Positions 1 to 7,194 of a stretch of 36,797 nt of DNA are shown piece by piece. Source of the DNA: Desulfovirgula sp. (GTDB taxonomy: Bacteria; Bacillota; Desulfotomaculia; Desulfotomaculales; Desulfovirgulaceae); contig DYEX01000156.1 in NCBI GenBank assembly GCA_020725525.1, positions 1 to 36,797 of the forward strand, written 5' to 3'. Made by a program: the position numbers and the translations under genes. The first letter of the stretch is position 1, and each line of letters opens with the position of its first letter. The notes under the pieces are model-generated. The model searched no databases. It worked only from the letters and a program-made list of their open reading frames with translations, and was not told the origin of the DNA.

Positions 1-1115
1 GTGAGGCCAAGTTCCCTCATACAGGCCAGGGCCTGTGCGGCAAAGGCTTCATTCAGTTCCACCACGTCTACATCCTGGATGGCAAGTCCCGCCTTTTTGA
101 GGGCTTTTCTGACGGCCGGAACCGGCCCGATGCCCATGTAGGCCGGGTCCACCCCGCCGGAAGCGTAGGCTTTAATCGCCACCCAGGGCTTTAGCCCCAG
201 CTCCTTCGCCTTTTCCCGGGACATCAGCACCACTGCCGCCGCAGCGTCATTTATGCCCGAGGCGTTGCCCGCAGTAACTGTACCGTCGGCCCGGAAGACA
301 GGGCGTAATTTGGCCATCTTTTCCATACTGGTATCCATGGGCCGCTCGTCGGTGTCAAAGACTACCGGCTCGCCTTTCTTCTGGGGCAGGGGTACGGGCA
401 CAATTTCTTCTTTAAAAAGCCCCTCTTTAATGGCGGCCCTGGCCCGCTGGTGGCTGAGCAGGCCGAGCTCATCCTGCTCCTGGCGGGTGATACCGTATTT
501 AGCGGCGATGTTTTCGGCAGTATTACCCATGTGGTAGCCGTAAAAAATTTCCCACAACCCATCATAAACCATCAGGTCAATGCATTCGCCTCTGGCATTG
601 ACATCCATCCGGTATCCCCAGCGGGCCCGGGGCAGGATATAAGGCGCCTGGCTCATATTCTCCATGCCACCGGCCACCACCACCTCCGCCTCGCCGGCCA
701 TGATGGCCTGGGCGCCCAGGGCAATGGCCTTTAAGCCCGAGCCGCAAACCTTGTTTACCGTAAAGGCGTTGGATTCTTTGGGAATGCCTGCATAAATGGC
801 GGCCTGGCGGGCGGTGTTCTGGCCGCTGCCACCCTGGAGCACATGCCCCATAATCACTTCGTCAACCTGTACTTCCTGCAGGGAGTCGTCCCAGTCATAG
901 TAGGTCTTTTCTAAATCCGTTACCGGTGCACCTTGCAGGGCATCGGGACCGTAACTTAGAAGCTCCGGGCTGGAGACGGGCCTTAAACCGGCCCGTTTTA
1001 AGGCTTCTTTAATCACCAGAGCACCCAGTTTAACCACCGGCACATCTCTCAACGAACCGCCGAAGGCGCCGATGGCTGTGCGCGCTCCGCTCACTATAAC
1101 TACTTCTTTCACCAC
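1..1115 (-). CDS. Acetyl-CoA acetyltransferase / 3-ketoacyl-CoA thiolase, C-terminus cut by window edge
   Basis: Thiolase that cleaves a 3-ketoacyl-CoA with CoA, or condenses two acetyl-CoA. The start is a GTG doublet (1115 or 1112) behind GGAG. The N-terminus reads [18 protein letters not shown], the nucleophilic Cys sits in NKVCGSGLK, and the [11 protein letters not shown] and NEAFAAQA (with the conserved His region before it) segments follow. About 371 codons are present, so roughly 20-30 C-terminal residues, including the last catalytic Cys, lie outside the window. An extra stretch of about 30 residues (around residues 37-70, containing [16 protein letters not shown]) lies between the first helix and DEVIMG; I recall similar insertions in thiolases of anaerobes. 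It is the last visible gene of the mutase operon, 31 bases after the dehydrogenase, so cleavage is its likely role. Confidence 0.9.
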   Translation of the reverse strand, partial: MVKEVVIVSGARTAIGAFGGSLRDVPVVKLGALVIKEALKRAGLRPVSSPELLSYGPDALQGAPVTDLEKTYYDWDDSLQEVQVDEVIMGHVLQGGSGQNTARQAAIYAGIPKESNAFTVNKVCGSGLKAIALGAQAIMAGEAEVVVAGGMENMSQAPYILPRARWGYRMDVNARGECIDLMVYDGLWEIFYGYHMGNTAENIAAKYGITRQEQDELGLLSHQRARAAIKEGLFKEEIVPVPLPQKKGEPVVFDTDERPMDTSMEKMAKLRPVFRADGTVTAGNASGINDAAAAVVLMSREKAKELGLKPWVAIKAYASGGVDPAYMGIGPVPAVRKALKKAGLAIQDVDVVELNEAFAAQALACMRELGL

Positions 1116-1146
1116 AATCAACTCCCGAAGGATACTCAGTAGTTAA

Positions 1147-1887
1147 TTAAAGAACCAAACCGCCATCTACGCTTAAGACCACTCCGTTGATATAGGCCGC
1201 CTCATCGGAGGCCAGGAATAGATAGGCGTAGGCTACGTCGCGGGGCTGGCCCAGTCGACCAAGGGGAGTCTTTTCCTTCATCATTTCCAACACCTTTTCC
1301 GGCACTTTGGCCGTCATGTCAGTGATGATAAAACCCGGGGCAACGGCGTTGACTGTAATCCCTTTGCGACCAAGTTCCTTTGCCCAGGTACGGGTCATAC
1401 CGATAACCCCGGCTTTGGTGGCCGCATAGTTGGTCTGGCCCATATTGCCGTAGAGGCCCACCACCGAAGCGGCGTTCAAGATTCGCCCGCTACCCTGGCT
1501 GATCATCACCGGGACGACAGCCCTGGTGCAGTTAAAAACCCCGGTCAGGTTGACGGCAATGACCTGATTCCACTGCTCGGGAGTCATTTTAGTTAAAAAG
1601 GCATCCCTGGTGATACCCGCATTGTTCACCAGGATATCTATGCGGCCGAATCCTCCCAGTGTCCCGTCCACCATGAGCTGCACTTGCTTAATATCGGTAA
1701 CGTCCACCGAAAAGAAAAGTGCCTCTCCTCCCATCTGGCAGATTTCCTGGACCGTAGCCGCCCCGGCCTCCCTATCAAAGTCCCCTATTGCCACTTTTGC
1801 CCCTTCCCGGGCGAATAGCAAAGCTGTTTCTCTGCCAATACCCCGAGCTCCTCCGGTGATGATGGCCACTTTGTCTTTTAAGCGCAT
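1147..1887 (-). CDS. Short-chain dehydrogenase (FabG/PhaB-like), probable 3-hydroxyacyl-CoA dehydrogenase
   Basis: A 246-residue classical SDR. The nucleotide-binding motif TGGARGIG is at residues 11-18, NNAG at 88-91, and the catalytic tetrad is Asn113-Ser141-Tyr154-Lys158. The PGFIITDMT segment is also typical. Asp36 at the end of the second beta strand (AIGDFD) is a known sign of NAD rather than NADP preference, which suits a catabolic oxidation better than fatty acid synthesis. The start ATG has GGAG eight bases upstream. It sits between a mutase subunit gene and a thiolase gene, so the likely step is oxidation of a 3-hydroxyacyl-CoA to the 3-ketoacyl-CoA. From sequence alone it could also be annotated 3-oxoacyl-ACP reductase (fabG). 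Confidence 0.9.
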   Translation of the reverse strand: MRLKDKVAIITGGARGIGRETALLFAREGAKVAIGDFDREAGAATVQEICQMGGEALFFSVDVTDIKQVQLMVDGTLGGFGRIDILVNNAGITRDAFLTKMTPEQWNQVIAVNLTGVFNCTRAVVPVMISQGSGRILNAASVVGLYGNMGQTNYAATKAGVIGMTRTWAKELGRKGITVNAVAPGFIITDMTAKVPEKVLEMMKEKTPLGRLGQPRDVAYAYLFLASDEAAYINGVVLSVDGGLVL

Positions 1888-1953
1888 TTTTATATCTCCT
1901 CTCCGTAAACAGGCTTCAATGACGCCGTGAAAACCATGGTTTTGACTATCACC

Positions 1954-2367
1954 CTACTGCATACCCACGACCTGCGCAGCTTTTTTCATGCAACCAACGA
2001 TTTCCTCCCTGGTTGACCCGCTGGGACATACTTCCATAAACCCCATTTCTTTTAATACCGGTATATCCCTGGGTGGAATTACTCCGCCCATAATAAAAGC
2101 TATCCGTCCTTCCAATCCGCGACTCCTGGCCAGGTCCATAAGAGCTTTCCCCAGGCGCAGGTGAGCACCCGACAGGGAACTCACTCCCACCACCTGCACG
2201 TCCTCCTCTACCGCCGCTTTTATAGCCTCTTCCGGCGAGGCATTTCCCAGGTACACCACCTCCACCCCGGCTTCCCTGAGCATGCTGCTGACTGTGATAA
2301 TCCCCCGGTTATGGGTTTCCGGCCCGAGACAGCACATCAATATCTTAATTTTCCTCTCCTGAGTCAT
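1954..2367 (-). CDS. B12-binding small subunit of acyl-CoA mutase
   Basis: Cobalamin-binding Rossmann-like subunit of about 137 residues, the normal size of a free-standing mutase small subunit. The lower axial ligand motif normally DxHxxG appears as E-T-H-N-R-G: the His is kept but the Asp is Glu. The Lys four residues before that Asp in P. shermanii methylmalonyl-CoA mutase is Cys here. Later motifs VVGVSSLSGAHL and IMGGVIPPRDI are typical of the family. The frame is open to 2409, but the ATG at 2367 has AAGGAG eight bases upstream and is the better start. That start lies 17 bases beyond the stop of the large subunit gene. Confidence 0.9.
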   Translation of the reverse strand: MTQERKIKILMCCLGPETHNRGIITVSSMLREAGVEVVYLGNASPEEAIKAAVEEDVQVVGVSSLSGAHLRLGKALMDLARSRGLEGRIAFIMGGVIPPRDIPVLKEMGFMEVCPSGSTREEIVGCMKKAAQVVGMQ

Positions 2368-2384
2368 GGCGGTCACTCCTTCCC

Positions 2385-4157
2385 TTAGAAAAAGCTGGGT
2401 CTTTTCCATAATCCAAAAGCTTCTTTAAAAATTTTCCACTGTTCTCCTACGGTACAACCGGCCCGGGCACAGTTCAGGGTGTAAGGAACGATATTAACTC
2501 CTTTTTTACAGGCCTCTTTCAGTGCCTTTAAGGCACTCTCAACTTCCTGCGGGTCCCTTTCCGATTTAAATTTTTGTAGCCTGGCCAGTTGTTTTTGCTC
2601 CGCTTCTTCAGGATAACGGAATGCTTCAATATCTTCGCTGTGGGCACTTTTCTGCCAGTTGTGAGCGACGATTTTTATCTCTCCCCGTTCAATTTTTTTC
2701 TGTTCCTCATAAAAGTAGTTGTAAATTTTTCTCAAAAGAAAACCATTACTCACTGCTTCCACATAACCGCCCTGCTTCTCAATTTCAGTAATCTCATCCA
2801 TGATTCTTTCCTCGATTTCATTGGTTAACGCTTCTACGTAGAATGATCCTCCCAGGGGATCCACCACTTTGGTAATGCCCGTTTCATGCTCTATAATCTG
2901 CTGGGTACGAAGCGACAAAAGGGAAGCTTCCTCCGAAGGAACCGCAAAGGCTTCATCATAAGAATCCACGTGCAGGGACTGAACGCCTCCCAGCACCGCC
3001 GCCAGGGCCTCAAAAGCCGATCTGATAATGTTGTTTAATGGCTCTTCCCTCACCAGGCTGATCCCGGAAGTCTGCACGTGACACCTCATCCACATGGACC
3101 GGGAATTCCGGGCACGGTATTTATATTTCATGATTTTGTACCAGAGCCTCCTGGCTGCCCGCAGCCGGCAAACTTCTTCGAAGAAGTCCATGCCTACTGA
3201 CCAGAAAAAGGCCAGTCTTTCCCCCACCCAGTCCACATCGTGCCCCCTGCGGATCATTTCATCCAGAATTGCCATGGCATGGGCAAAGGCCACCGCAATT
3301 TCAGTAATCCCCGAAGTACCAAACTCACGCAGGTTGTATCCATTGAGGGTAATGAAGTTCCAGCGCGGCACATGGCTCCTGATGAATTCGATATTATCAC
3401 ACTCTATACGGAAGCAGTCGCGGGGAGGAATATACTCAGCGGCATTCCGCACTACTTCCTCCAGTGTAACATCATTCTGCACGCTACCCCTCAGCTGTTC
3501 CCACGGAATGCCCCTGCGCTCGGCCATAACCAGGTACATGGGAAATAAGATGGCTGTATTTGAGGGATAATGGGTGACTATGGAAACGGTTTCCCTCGCT
3601 ATATCTATTCCCTGGAACAACAGCTCCCAGTCACCCACATGGTTAACGCTAACCCCGCAGGAACCGACGGAGCCCCTGGACATGGGGTCGTCACAGTCAT
3701 ACATCTGAATGGTGGGCATATCAAAAAGAAGATTTATCCCGGTAGCCCCGTGCTCTAGCAGGAAACGAATTCTGGCATTGGTATCTTCCGGGGCACCAAA
3801 GCCGACCAGCTGGCGCTGGGTGAAGGTCCTACCCCGGTACATATTGCTGTGAATGCCCCGGGTAAAGGGTTCCTGTCCGGGATGGCCCAGATGGGTATCG
3901 TAGTCGAAATCGGCAAGGTTAAGGGGGGTATAAACCAGCTCCCTGGGAATATCAGAACCCAGCACCGTACGCGGTACTTGATGCCACTGTTCGAGATCTT
4001 CCTTTCGAACCATCTGGTTTTTCCATTGTTCAAAACCAGCATGCAATTTAGAGAGGGCTTCGGAGTTATAAAGTGGGGTATGTTCTTTTCGGGGAAAACT
4101 TTCTTTCAAAACATCCCTCGTAGTTTTCTTTATGGCATCAATTTTTTCTTCCTGCAT
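2385..4157 (-). CDS. Large subunit of an atypical B12-dependent acyl-CoA mutase
   Basis: 590-residue TIM-barrel subunit of the methylmalonyl-CoA mutase superfamily, which moves a CoA-thioester group by a radical mechanism. Family landmarks: PFTRGIHSNMYRGR (97-110), FDMPT (145-149), QND (227-229), RLAFFWSVGMDFFEE (314-328), LRAARRLW (332-339), QSLHVDSYDEAFAVPSEE (393-410), VDPLGGSFYVE (432-442). Compared from memory with P. shermanii MutB, Tyr89 is Leu117, Ser114 is Asn142, Ala116 is Leu144, Thr195 is Ser225 and His244 is Asn275. Gln197 (Gln227), Arg207 (Arg237), His328 (His360) and Gln330 (Gln362) are kept. The codons for Leu117 and Asn275 were read directly. This pattern matches none of the methylmalonyl-, isobutyryl-, ethylmalonyl- or 2-hydroxyisobutyryl-CoA mutases as I know them, so the substrate is unknown. 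The B12 domain is encoded separately, just downstream. Confidence 0.93.
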   Translation of the reverse strand: MQEEKIDAIKKTTRDVLKESFPRKEHTPLYNSEALSKLHAGFEQWKNQMVRKEDLEQWHQVPRTVLGSDIPRELVYTPLNLADFDYDTHLGHPGQEPFTRGIHSNMYRGRTFTQRQLVGFGAPEDTNARIRFLLEHGATGINLLFDMPTIQMYDCDDPMSRGSVGSCGVSVNHVGDWELLFQGIDIARETVSIVTHYPSNTAILFPMYLVMAERRGIPWEQLRGSVQNDVTLEEVVRNAAEYIPPRDCFRIECDNIEFIRSHVPRWNFITLNGYNLREFGTSGITEIAVAFAHAMAILDEMIRRGHDVDWVGERLAFFWSVGMDFFEEVCRLRAARRLWYKIMKYKYRARNSRSMWMRCHVQTSGISLVREEPLNNIIRSAFEALAAVLGGVQSLHVDSYDEAFAVPSEEASLLSLRTQQIIEHETGITKVVDPLGGSFYVEALTNEIEERIMDEITEIEKQGGYVEAVSNGFLLRKIYNYFYEEQKKIERGEIKIVAHNWQKSAHSEDIEAFRYPEEAEQKQLARLQKFKSERDPQEVESALKALKEACKKGVNIVPYTLNCARAGCTVGEQWKIFKEAFGLWKRPSFF

Positions 4158-4190
4158 ATAAACCCTTCCCTCCTGTATAAGAAATGAATT

Positions 4191-5162
4191 TCAGCGAGTC
4201 ATTTGAGCAAGCAATTCTTTGATTAGACAATCTGCTCCCGTATAAGGATCCATTTCACCCCTTTTTACTCTTTCCATAAGGCCACTTAAGCCGGCCACCT
4301 CCTTGATTTTTTGTTGAACATACCTTTTTAGTGCTTCTTCCACCATGAATAAACAGGTTACCTCTCGTCGCCGGTACCGTTTTTCCTGCCACTGACCGGT
4401 TTGAAGCAGGTATTCTTTGTGTTCCTGGATGGCCTCGTGTAACCGGTCCATACCCTGGTTTTTGAAGGCTACTGCGGTCAGCACCCCAGGACGCCATCCC
4501 CGGCGAGGCAGCCCATCCAGCATCAGGTTTAAATCCCGTACCATATCCTGAGCGCCTTCCAGGTCGGCCTTGTTAACCACGAATAAATCGGCAATTTCCA
4601 TAATGCCTGCCTTCAAAAGTTGCATCTGATCCCCCAGGCCAGGAACGGTTACCACCAAAACTGTGTCTGCCCAGTTCAAAATGTCCGCTTCCACCTGCCC
4701 GGCCCCGACGGTTTCTACGATAATCACATCTTTTCCTAGAGCATCCAGCAGTTGAATAACTTCCTTTGCTCTGGGGGCCAGACCCCCCAGTTCACCCCGG
4801 TTGGCCAGGCTACGTATGAAAACTCCCTCATCCCTGGAGGAAAGGCTCATTCGAACTCTATCACCCAGAAAGGCGCCGCCACTAAAAGGGCTGGTGGGAT
4901 CTATGCAGAGCACACCTACCGACAATCCCTGTCGCCGGAAAAGAGGAACCAGCTTATCCACAATGGTGCTTTTTCCCGCTCCAGGCGGGCCGGTAATCCC
5001 CAGGACATAAGCATTTCCAGTAAACCGGCTTACACGGCGCATGATCTCTTGTGCCACCGGGCTTTCATTTTCCACCAGGGTGATCAACCGGCTGGCAGCC
5101 AGGACATCCCCCTCCAGCAAGCCGCCAAGCAATTTCTCCACTGTTCCCGGAGCCATATCCAT
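4191..5162 (-). CDS. meaB: MeaB/ArgK-type GTPase, mutase chaperone
   Basis: G3E-family GTPase that loads and protects B12-dependent acyl-CoA mutases. The P-loop GPPGAGKS is at residues 58-65, followed by IDPTSPFSGGAFLGDRVRM, ETVGAGQVEADI (switch region) and the base-recognition motif NKAD. Length, about 323 residues, is normal. Three in-frame ATGs (5171, 5162, 5156) lie at the start; AGGAG abuts the first and is nine bases from the second, so 5162 is preferred. It is the first gene of the mutase operon, 33 bases before the large subunit, which supports a dedicated chaperone role. Confidence 0.95.
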   Translation of the reverse strand: MDMAPGTVEKLLGGLLEGDVLAASRLITLVENESPVAQEIMRRVSRFTGNAYVLGITGPPGAGKSTIVDKLVPLFRRQGLSVGVLCIDPTSPFSGGAFLGDRVRMSLSSRDEGVFIRSLANRGELGGLAPRAKEVIQLLDALGKDVIIVETVGAGQVEADILNWADTVLVVTVPGLGDQMQLLKAGIMEIADLFVVNKADLEGAQDMVRDLNLMLDGLPRRGWRPGVLTAVAFKNQGMDRLHEAIQEHKEYLLQTGQWQEKRYRRREVTCLFMVEEALKRYVQQKIKEVAGLSGLMERVKRGEMDPYTGADCLIKELLAQMTR

Positions 5163-5175
5163 GTTATCCATCTCC

Positions 5176-5190
5176 TATGGTAATACCATA
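5176..5190. promoter_or_regulatory. Putative FadR/GntR-type operator of the mutase operon
   Basis: TATGGTAATACCATA has perfect six-base arms around a three-base centre and matches TGGTNNNACCA, the known style of FadR-subfamily sites. It lies about 15-30 bases downstream of the predicted start of transcription and just before the meaB ribosome-binding site, a plausible roadblock position. An extra GGTAT half-site lies next to it. Binding by the neighbouring GntR protein is inferred. Confidence 0.65.
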
Positions 5191-5210
5191 ATACCATTCT
5201 ATTAGTTATT

Positions 5211-5239
5211 ATATTAGTACCGCCCCCTGGTTCTGTCAA
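5211..5239 (-). promoter_or_regulatory. Sigma-A-type promoter of the meaB-mutase operon
   Basis: On the minus strand TTGACA (5234-5239) is followed by a 17-base spacer and TAATAT (5211-5216). The -35 box is perfect and the spacing ideal. Transcription would begin near 5204, about 40 bases before meaB. Confidence 0.7.
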
Positions 5240-5280
5240 TAATTTTTTAAATATTTAACTATACACCCATACCGGGGGCA

Positions 5281-5308
5281 CAAAAAAACCCCGGAAATAC
5301 TCCGGAGT
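5281..5308 (-). terminator. Rho-independent terminator after the gntR gene
   Basis: Read on the minus strand, ACTCCGGA and TCCGGGGT form an eight-base stem (one G-U pair) followed by seven T. It lies about 130 bases beyond the regulator's stop and before the mutase operon promoter, separating the two units. The bases between it and 5438 show no gene. Confidence 0.75.
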
Positions 5309-5437
5309 TCATATCAACCTGAGAACATCGTTTACAAAGGGATGGCTAATTCCGCCAGTTTTCTATAAATACTTTCCCTGTGCTCGAGCTGATTTTACTG
5401 GAGGCATGACATTTTGGATGGGCAGAATCAGGTCTCG

Positions 5438-6181
5438 TTACAGAATATCTTTGTAAAAAGTGATTATGTGAGATACCATTAAATCTCGAGCCCTTTCGGC
5501 ATCCCGGTTACGAATAGCCTCCAGAATGGCCCGGTGTTCCTGGATAATGGCATCCCGGGCCTGCCGCCTGGTCATCAAAGTTTTAAAGACGTTGCGCATA
5601 ACCCGGATCATGGTCTGCCGGACGGCCTTCATTACGATGAGGTTAATCCGGTTCTTTGCCGCTTCAGCCACGGCCAGATGAAATTCAACATCCGCATCAT
5701 GAAATTCATCCCACCGGATGTCACCCGGCTCTGTGTTATCCACAATTTCCTGAATCCTTCTTATGTCTTCGTCCGTAGCACGTTTGGCGGCCCAGTAACC
5801 GGTAATCCCCTCCACCGCCTGGCGAAATTCTACCAGTTCTCTTTCACTGATTTTTTCCAGTAAAAATAACCTCTGCAGTGCTTCTACCGTAGTAGCGGTG
5901 GAAATTGGCTTAACAAAAATTCCTCCGGAAACGGCGCCCGTTCTCACTTCTACCATGCCATTACTTTCCAGCACCCGGATAGCTTCCCTCACTGAAGCCC
6001 GTCCAACTCCGAAAATCTGCTGCAATTCCCTTTCACTTGGCAGACGTTCATGGGGTTTCAACTCACCACTAATAATGGCTTCCTCTATTTGACGTACAAT
6101 GTCCTCAAAAGCCCTGGTTGGTGCGGCTTTTTGAAATATATGGCGCACTTGATGGGAATTATTGTCATGTTCAAGACCCAT
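5438..6181 (-). CDS. FadR-subfamily GntR transcriptional regulator
   Basis: 247 residues. The N-terminal winged helix (about 20-90) contains LPSERELQQIFGVGRASVREAIRVLESNGMV (split over about 46-76), the GntR signature. The C-terminal all-helical FCD domain carries Asp/His residues (for example in HDADVEFH and EHRAIL) that bind a metal or an acidic ligand in this family. The ATG has AAAGGAGG eight bases upstream. The gene sits between the mutase operon and the CoA-transferase operon, so it is the likely local repressor, responding perhaps to the pathway acid or its CoA ester. Ligand and binding sites are inferred. Confidence 0.93.
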   Translation of the reverse strand: MGLEHDNNSHQVRHIFQKAAPTRAFEDIVRQIEEAIISGELKPHERLPSERELQQIFGVGRASVREAIRVLESNGMVEVRTGAVSGGIFVKPISTATTVEALQRLFLLEKISERELVEFRQAVEGITGYWAAKRATDEDIRRIQEIVDNTEPGDIRWDEFHDADVEFHLAVAEAAKNRINLIVMKAVRQTMIRVMRNVFKTLMTRRQARDAIIQEHRAILEAIRNRDAERARDLMVSHIITFYKDIL

Positions 6182-6246
6182 GGACCTGGCCTCCTTTCTA
6201 TATAAAGAAAAAAATATGGGCTCTAAAATTCTGGACCTTTTGGTAT

Positions 6247-6274
6247 ATTATACTAATCATGAACCCAAAATCAA
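6247..6274 (-). promoter_or_regulatory. Promoter of the gntR gene
   Basis: TTGATT (6269-6274), a 16-base spacer and a perfect TATAAT (6247-6252) on the minus strand. The -10 box lies inside a quasi-palindrome (TTAGTATA/TATACCAA), which could allow autoregulation, but it does not match TGGTNNNACCA. Confidence 0.6.
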
Positions 6275-6340
6275 GGGCTTACATTTAATTTTATAAGAAT
6301 GGAAGAACCATTACACTCCTTTTTCTTTAAACTACTGTAC

Positions 6341-6376
6341 AAAAAAAACGCCGTCCGGGTAATTAACCACGGAGGC
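6341..6376 (-). terminator. Rho-independent terminator after the CoA-transferase operon
   Basis: Minus-strand hairpin with GCCTCCG on one side and CGGACGGC on the other (one bulged base) followed by eight T, just beyond the stop of the beta subunit gene. Confidence 0.7.
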
Positions 6377-6385
6377 TGTTCACCA

Positions 6386-7186
6386 TTAATTCATAAAAAT
6401 TCCTTCTGGATCTACCAACGTCCGCAGGATGTCAAGCTCTTCTCCGGTCGGCGGCTCGGCAGGCACAGCACGGGAAACGTCAATTTTAAAGCCCGTATTC
6501 TCTTTAATCATATCTGGGGTAATTCCCAGGTGGGCAAAATATTCGGCCACATACATCTCCTTCGTATCCTGGTCAAACTTCATGATCCCCATAGTAGTAA
6601 CCACAGCCTCAGGACCACCTCTTAGTCCCAGTTCCTCCCGCCTGACCAGTTTCCTGGATGAAAAATCCCGATAGCATTGCCACCCAGGGCTGGTTAGATA
6701 GTCCACCCGTTCCACCAAACGCCGTGCTTCATGGGCAATGATGATGTAAAACCTGCGGGCCAGAGCGGCAATATCGCTGGCACCCCCTGAACCCTCCAGG
6801 CGCACCTGAGGATGACGGTAATCCCCTATGCAGGTGGAATTGACATTACCATATTTGTCTATCTGAGCCCCACCCAGAAACCCTACATCGATACGACCTT
6901 TCTGGAGAAATTGCCCCATTAACTGGACCGGGTCACAGATCAGCGGAACCCGGTAGAATCCCCTGGGATCTGCCACGCAGGAAGGGAGGGCCAGGGGGTA
7001 ACCATCATAAGGACCTGCTTCCATTATCAGTATGGCATCCCGGGCGTGGGTGTGCTTGGCCAGAATGGCGGCTACCAGGGGAAGACCGGTGCCTACTATT
7101 ACCCGATCACCATTTTTAATTAGTCGACTGGCTGAAACAGCCATTGCTTCCCGCGGTGTATAACTTAACTTTTTCACCAAATACAT
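6386..7186 (-). CDS. Class I CoA-transferase, beta subunit (GctB/IpdB-like)
   Basis: 266 residues, matching the glutaconate CoA-transferase beta subunit in length. Glu56 in IMEAGPYDG falls where GctB carries its catalytic Glu54, so transferase activity is plausible. GFLGGAQIDKYGNVNST and RLEGSGGASDIA are typical of the fold. It follows the alpha subunit by eight bases. The ATG at 7186 is only one base from GGGGG, so TTG at 7180 or GTG at 7177 may be the real start. The family also contains IpdAB, which opens a steroid ring rather than moving CoA, so the activity should not be assumed. Its likely job is activation of the acid used by the mutase pathway. Confidence 0.88.
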   Translation of the reverse strand: MYLVKKLSYTPREAMAVSASRLIKNGDRVIVGTGLPLVAAILAKHTHARDAILIMEAGPYDGYPLALPSCVADPRGFYRVPLICDPVQLMGQFLQKGRIDVGFLGGAQIDKYGNVNSTCIGDYRHPQVRLEGSGGASDIAALARRFYIIIAHEARRLVERVDYLTSPGWQCYRDFSSRKLVRREELGLRGGPEAVVTTMGIMKFDQDTKEMYVAEYFAHLGITPDMIKENTGFKIDVSRAVPAEPPTGEELDILRTLVDPEGIFMN

Positions 7187-7194
7187 ACCCCCTT

